Notes under the pieces: generated by a model
What the model was told of the DNA's origin: nothing
Database searches by the model: none
The model's input: the letters and a program-made list of their open reading frames with translations, nothing else
Program-made: the position numbers and the translations under genes
In this document: piece by piece, positions 5,971-6,397 of the stretch
Layout: each line of letters opens with the position of its first letter
Position numbering within the stretch: the stretch's first letter is position 1
DNA from: an uncultured Clostridia bacterium
GTDB lineage: Bacteria > Bacillota_A > Clostridia > UMGS1840 > HGM11507
NCBI GenBank assembly: GCA_934403665.1
Contig: CAKRUL010000091.1
Coordinates: 1 to 6,397 of the forward strand
DNA: 6,397 nucleotides
Reading direction: 5' to 3'

Positions 5971-6397
5971 TTTTTTCTCTGTTAGATCGAGAACTCTTTT
6001 AAGGATAACTGCAACTTCTGCTCGTGTTGCAAAATCTTTCGGTGCAATTTTGCCCGATTTTCCGTTTACAATCCCTGCATTGACAAGTGCTTCGACCGCT
6101 TCTTTCGCATAGTCTGATACATTGCTGTAATCCGCATATGTATTTGCCTCTGCCGCATCGCTCGCTTTCAATTTAATGCCGAGCTTATTAAGTGCGCGGT
6201 ATAAAATCAGCATCATATCCTGACGTGTGATCGGGTTTTTCGGTGCATACCTGTTTTCTCCGATACCGTTGACAATACCGGTATTTCTCGCTGTCGAAAG
6301 CTCTGACGCAAAATAATCGTTTGCATTTACGTCATCAAAACTCTCGGTATTCCCGGATTCTAACTTAAATGCACGAACAAGAAGAATTGTAAAGTCT
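5968..6397 (-). CDS. C-terminal part of an S-layer homology (SLH) domain surface protein
   Basis: The frame stays open from the stop at 5968 to the right edge, giving 142 visible residues; the true start lies outside the window. The internal ATG at 6214-6216 is not a real start, because it cuts an SLH repeat in half. The visible part holds the end of one SLH repeat (DFTILLVRAFKLE), a full repeat (about residues 20-70, from FDDV through TGIVNG and ITRQD to LYRAL) and a last full repeat (about 87-138, from YADYSN through AGIVNG and TRAEV to LKRVLDL), ending in TEKK. Three tandem SLH repeats at a C-terminus typically bind pyruvylated secondary cell-wall polymer and hold an exported protein on the cell surface. 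What the protein does depends on its missing N-terminal part, which might be a glycan-binding or glycan-cutting module. Nine bases separate its stop from the oxidoreductase start. Confidence 0.9.
   Translation of the reverse strand, partial: DFTILLVRAFKLESGNTESFDDVNANDYFASELSTARNTGIVNGIGENRYAPKNPITRQDMMLILYRALNKLGIKLKASDAAEANTYADYSNVSDYAKEAVEALVNAGIVNGKSGKIAPKDFATRAEVAVILKRVLDLTEKK

Noticed and set aside
5968..6216. An 82-residue stand-alone small protein starting at the ATG at 6214-6216
   Set aside because: The same frame is open to the window edge, and the added 60 residues form a clear SLH repeat that this ATG would split. It is the C-terminal end of a longer protein.
1..6397. CRISPR array, tRNA or rRNA gene, insertion sequence or defence system
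   Set aside because: I found no regularly spaced direct repeats, cloverleaf-like sequence, transposase or nuclease-type gene. The five genes explain nearly all of the window.

Overview
The window looks like a piece of a Bacillota chromosome, most likely an uncultured gut- or rumen-type member of the Clostridia. This rests on moderately AT-rich DNA, strong AGGAGG-type ribosome binding sites, a Gram-positive style lipoprotein signal peptide on a 510-residue LipO-like solute-binding protein, and a surface protein ending in S-layer homology (SLH) repeats. The assignment is inferred from style, not from a marker gene.

All five genes lie on the minus strand, so transcription runs from high to low coordinates. 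In order of transcription they are: the C-terminal end of an SLH-domain surface protein, cut by the right edge (5968-6397); a Gfo/Idh/MocA-type NAD(P)-dependent oxidoreductase (5005-5958); a GcnA-like family GH20 exo-beta-N-acetylhexosaminidase without a signal peptide, starting at GTG (3153-4988); a sugar-type ABC transporter solute-binding lipoprotein (1520-3052); and an M20D/AbgB-like metal-dependent amidohydrolase (76-1413). The first three are packed tightly (9 and 16 bp gaps, with one ribosome binding site overlapping the previous stop codon). The last two are each preceded by about 100 bp of non-coding DNA.

The likely theme is capture and breakdown of an amino-sugar-containing glycan or conjugate. 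The lipoprotein would bind it at the membrane, and the cytoplasmic GH20 enzyme would remove terminal GlcNAc or GalNAc. The oxidoreductase could act on the freed sugar or a derivative, and the amidohydrolase could cut an amide bond in the remainder or in an N-acyl product. The shared substrate is an inference. No ABC permease or ATPase is present, so the transporter is incomplete within the window.

The non-coding DNA is more structured than expected. Both intergenic gaps and the region after the last gene carry perfect inverted repeats with short loops and no following T-tract (38-60, 1451-1485, 3091-3110). A further perfect 11-bp palindrome lies inside the oxidoreductase gene (5631-5655). These are best read as RNA hairpins or operators around the solute-binding-protein cistron. 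I found no CRISPR array, tRNA, rRNA, insertion sequence or defence system. Overall this is a fairly ordinary catabolic locus with some unusual gene combinations, and nothing in it compels a claim of a new type of system.
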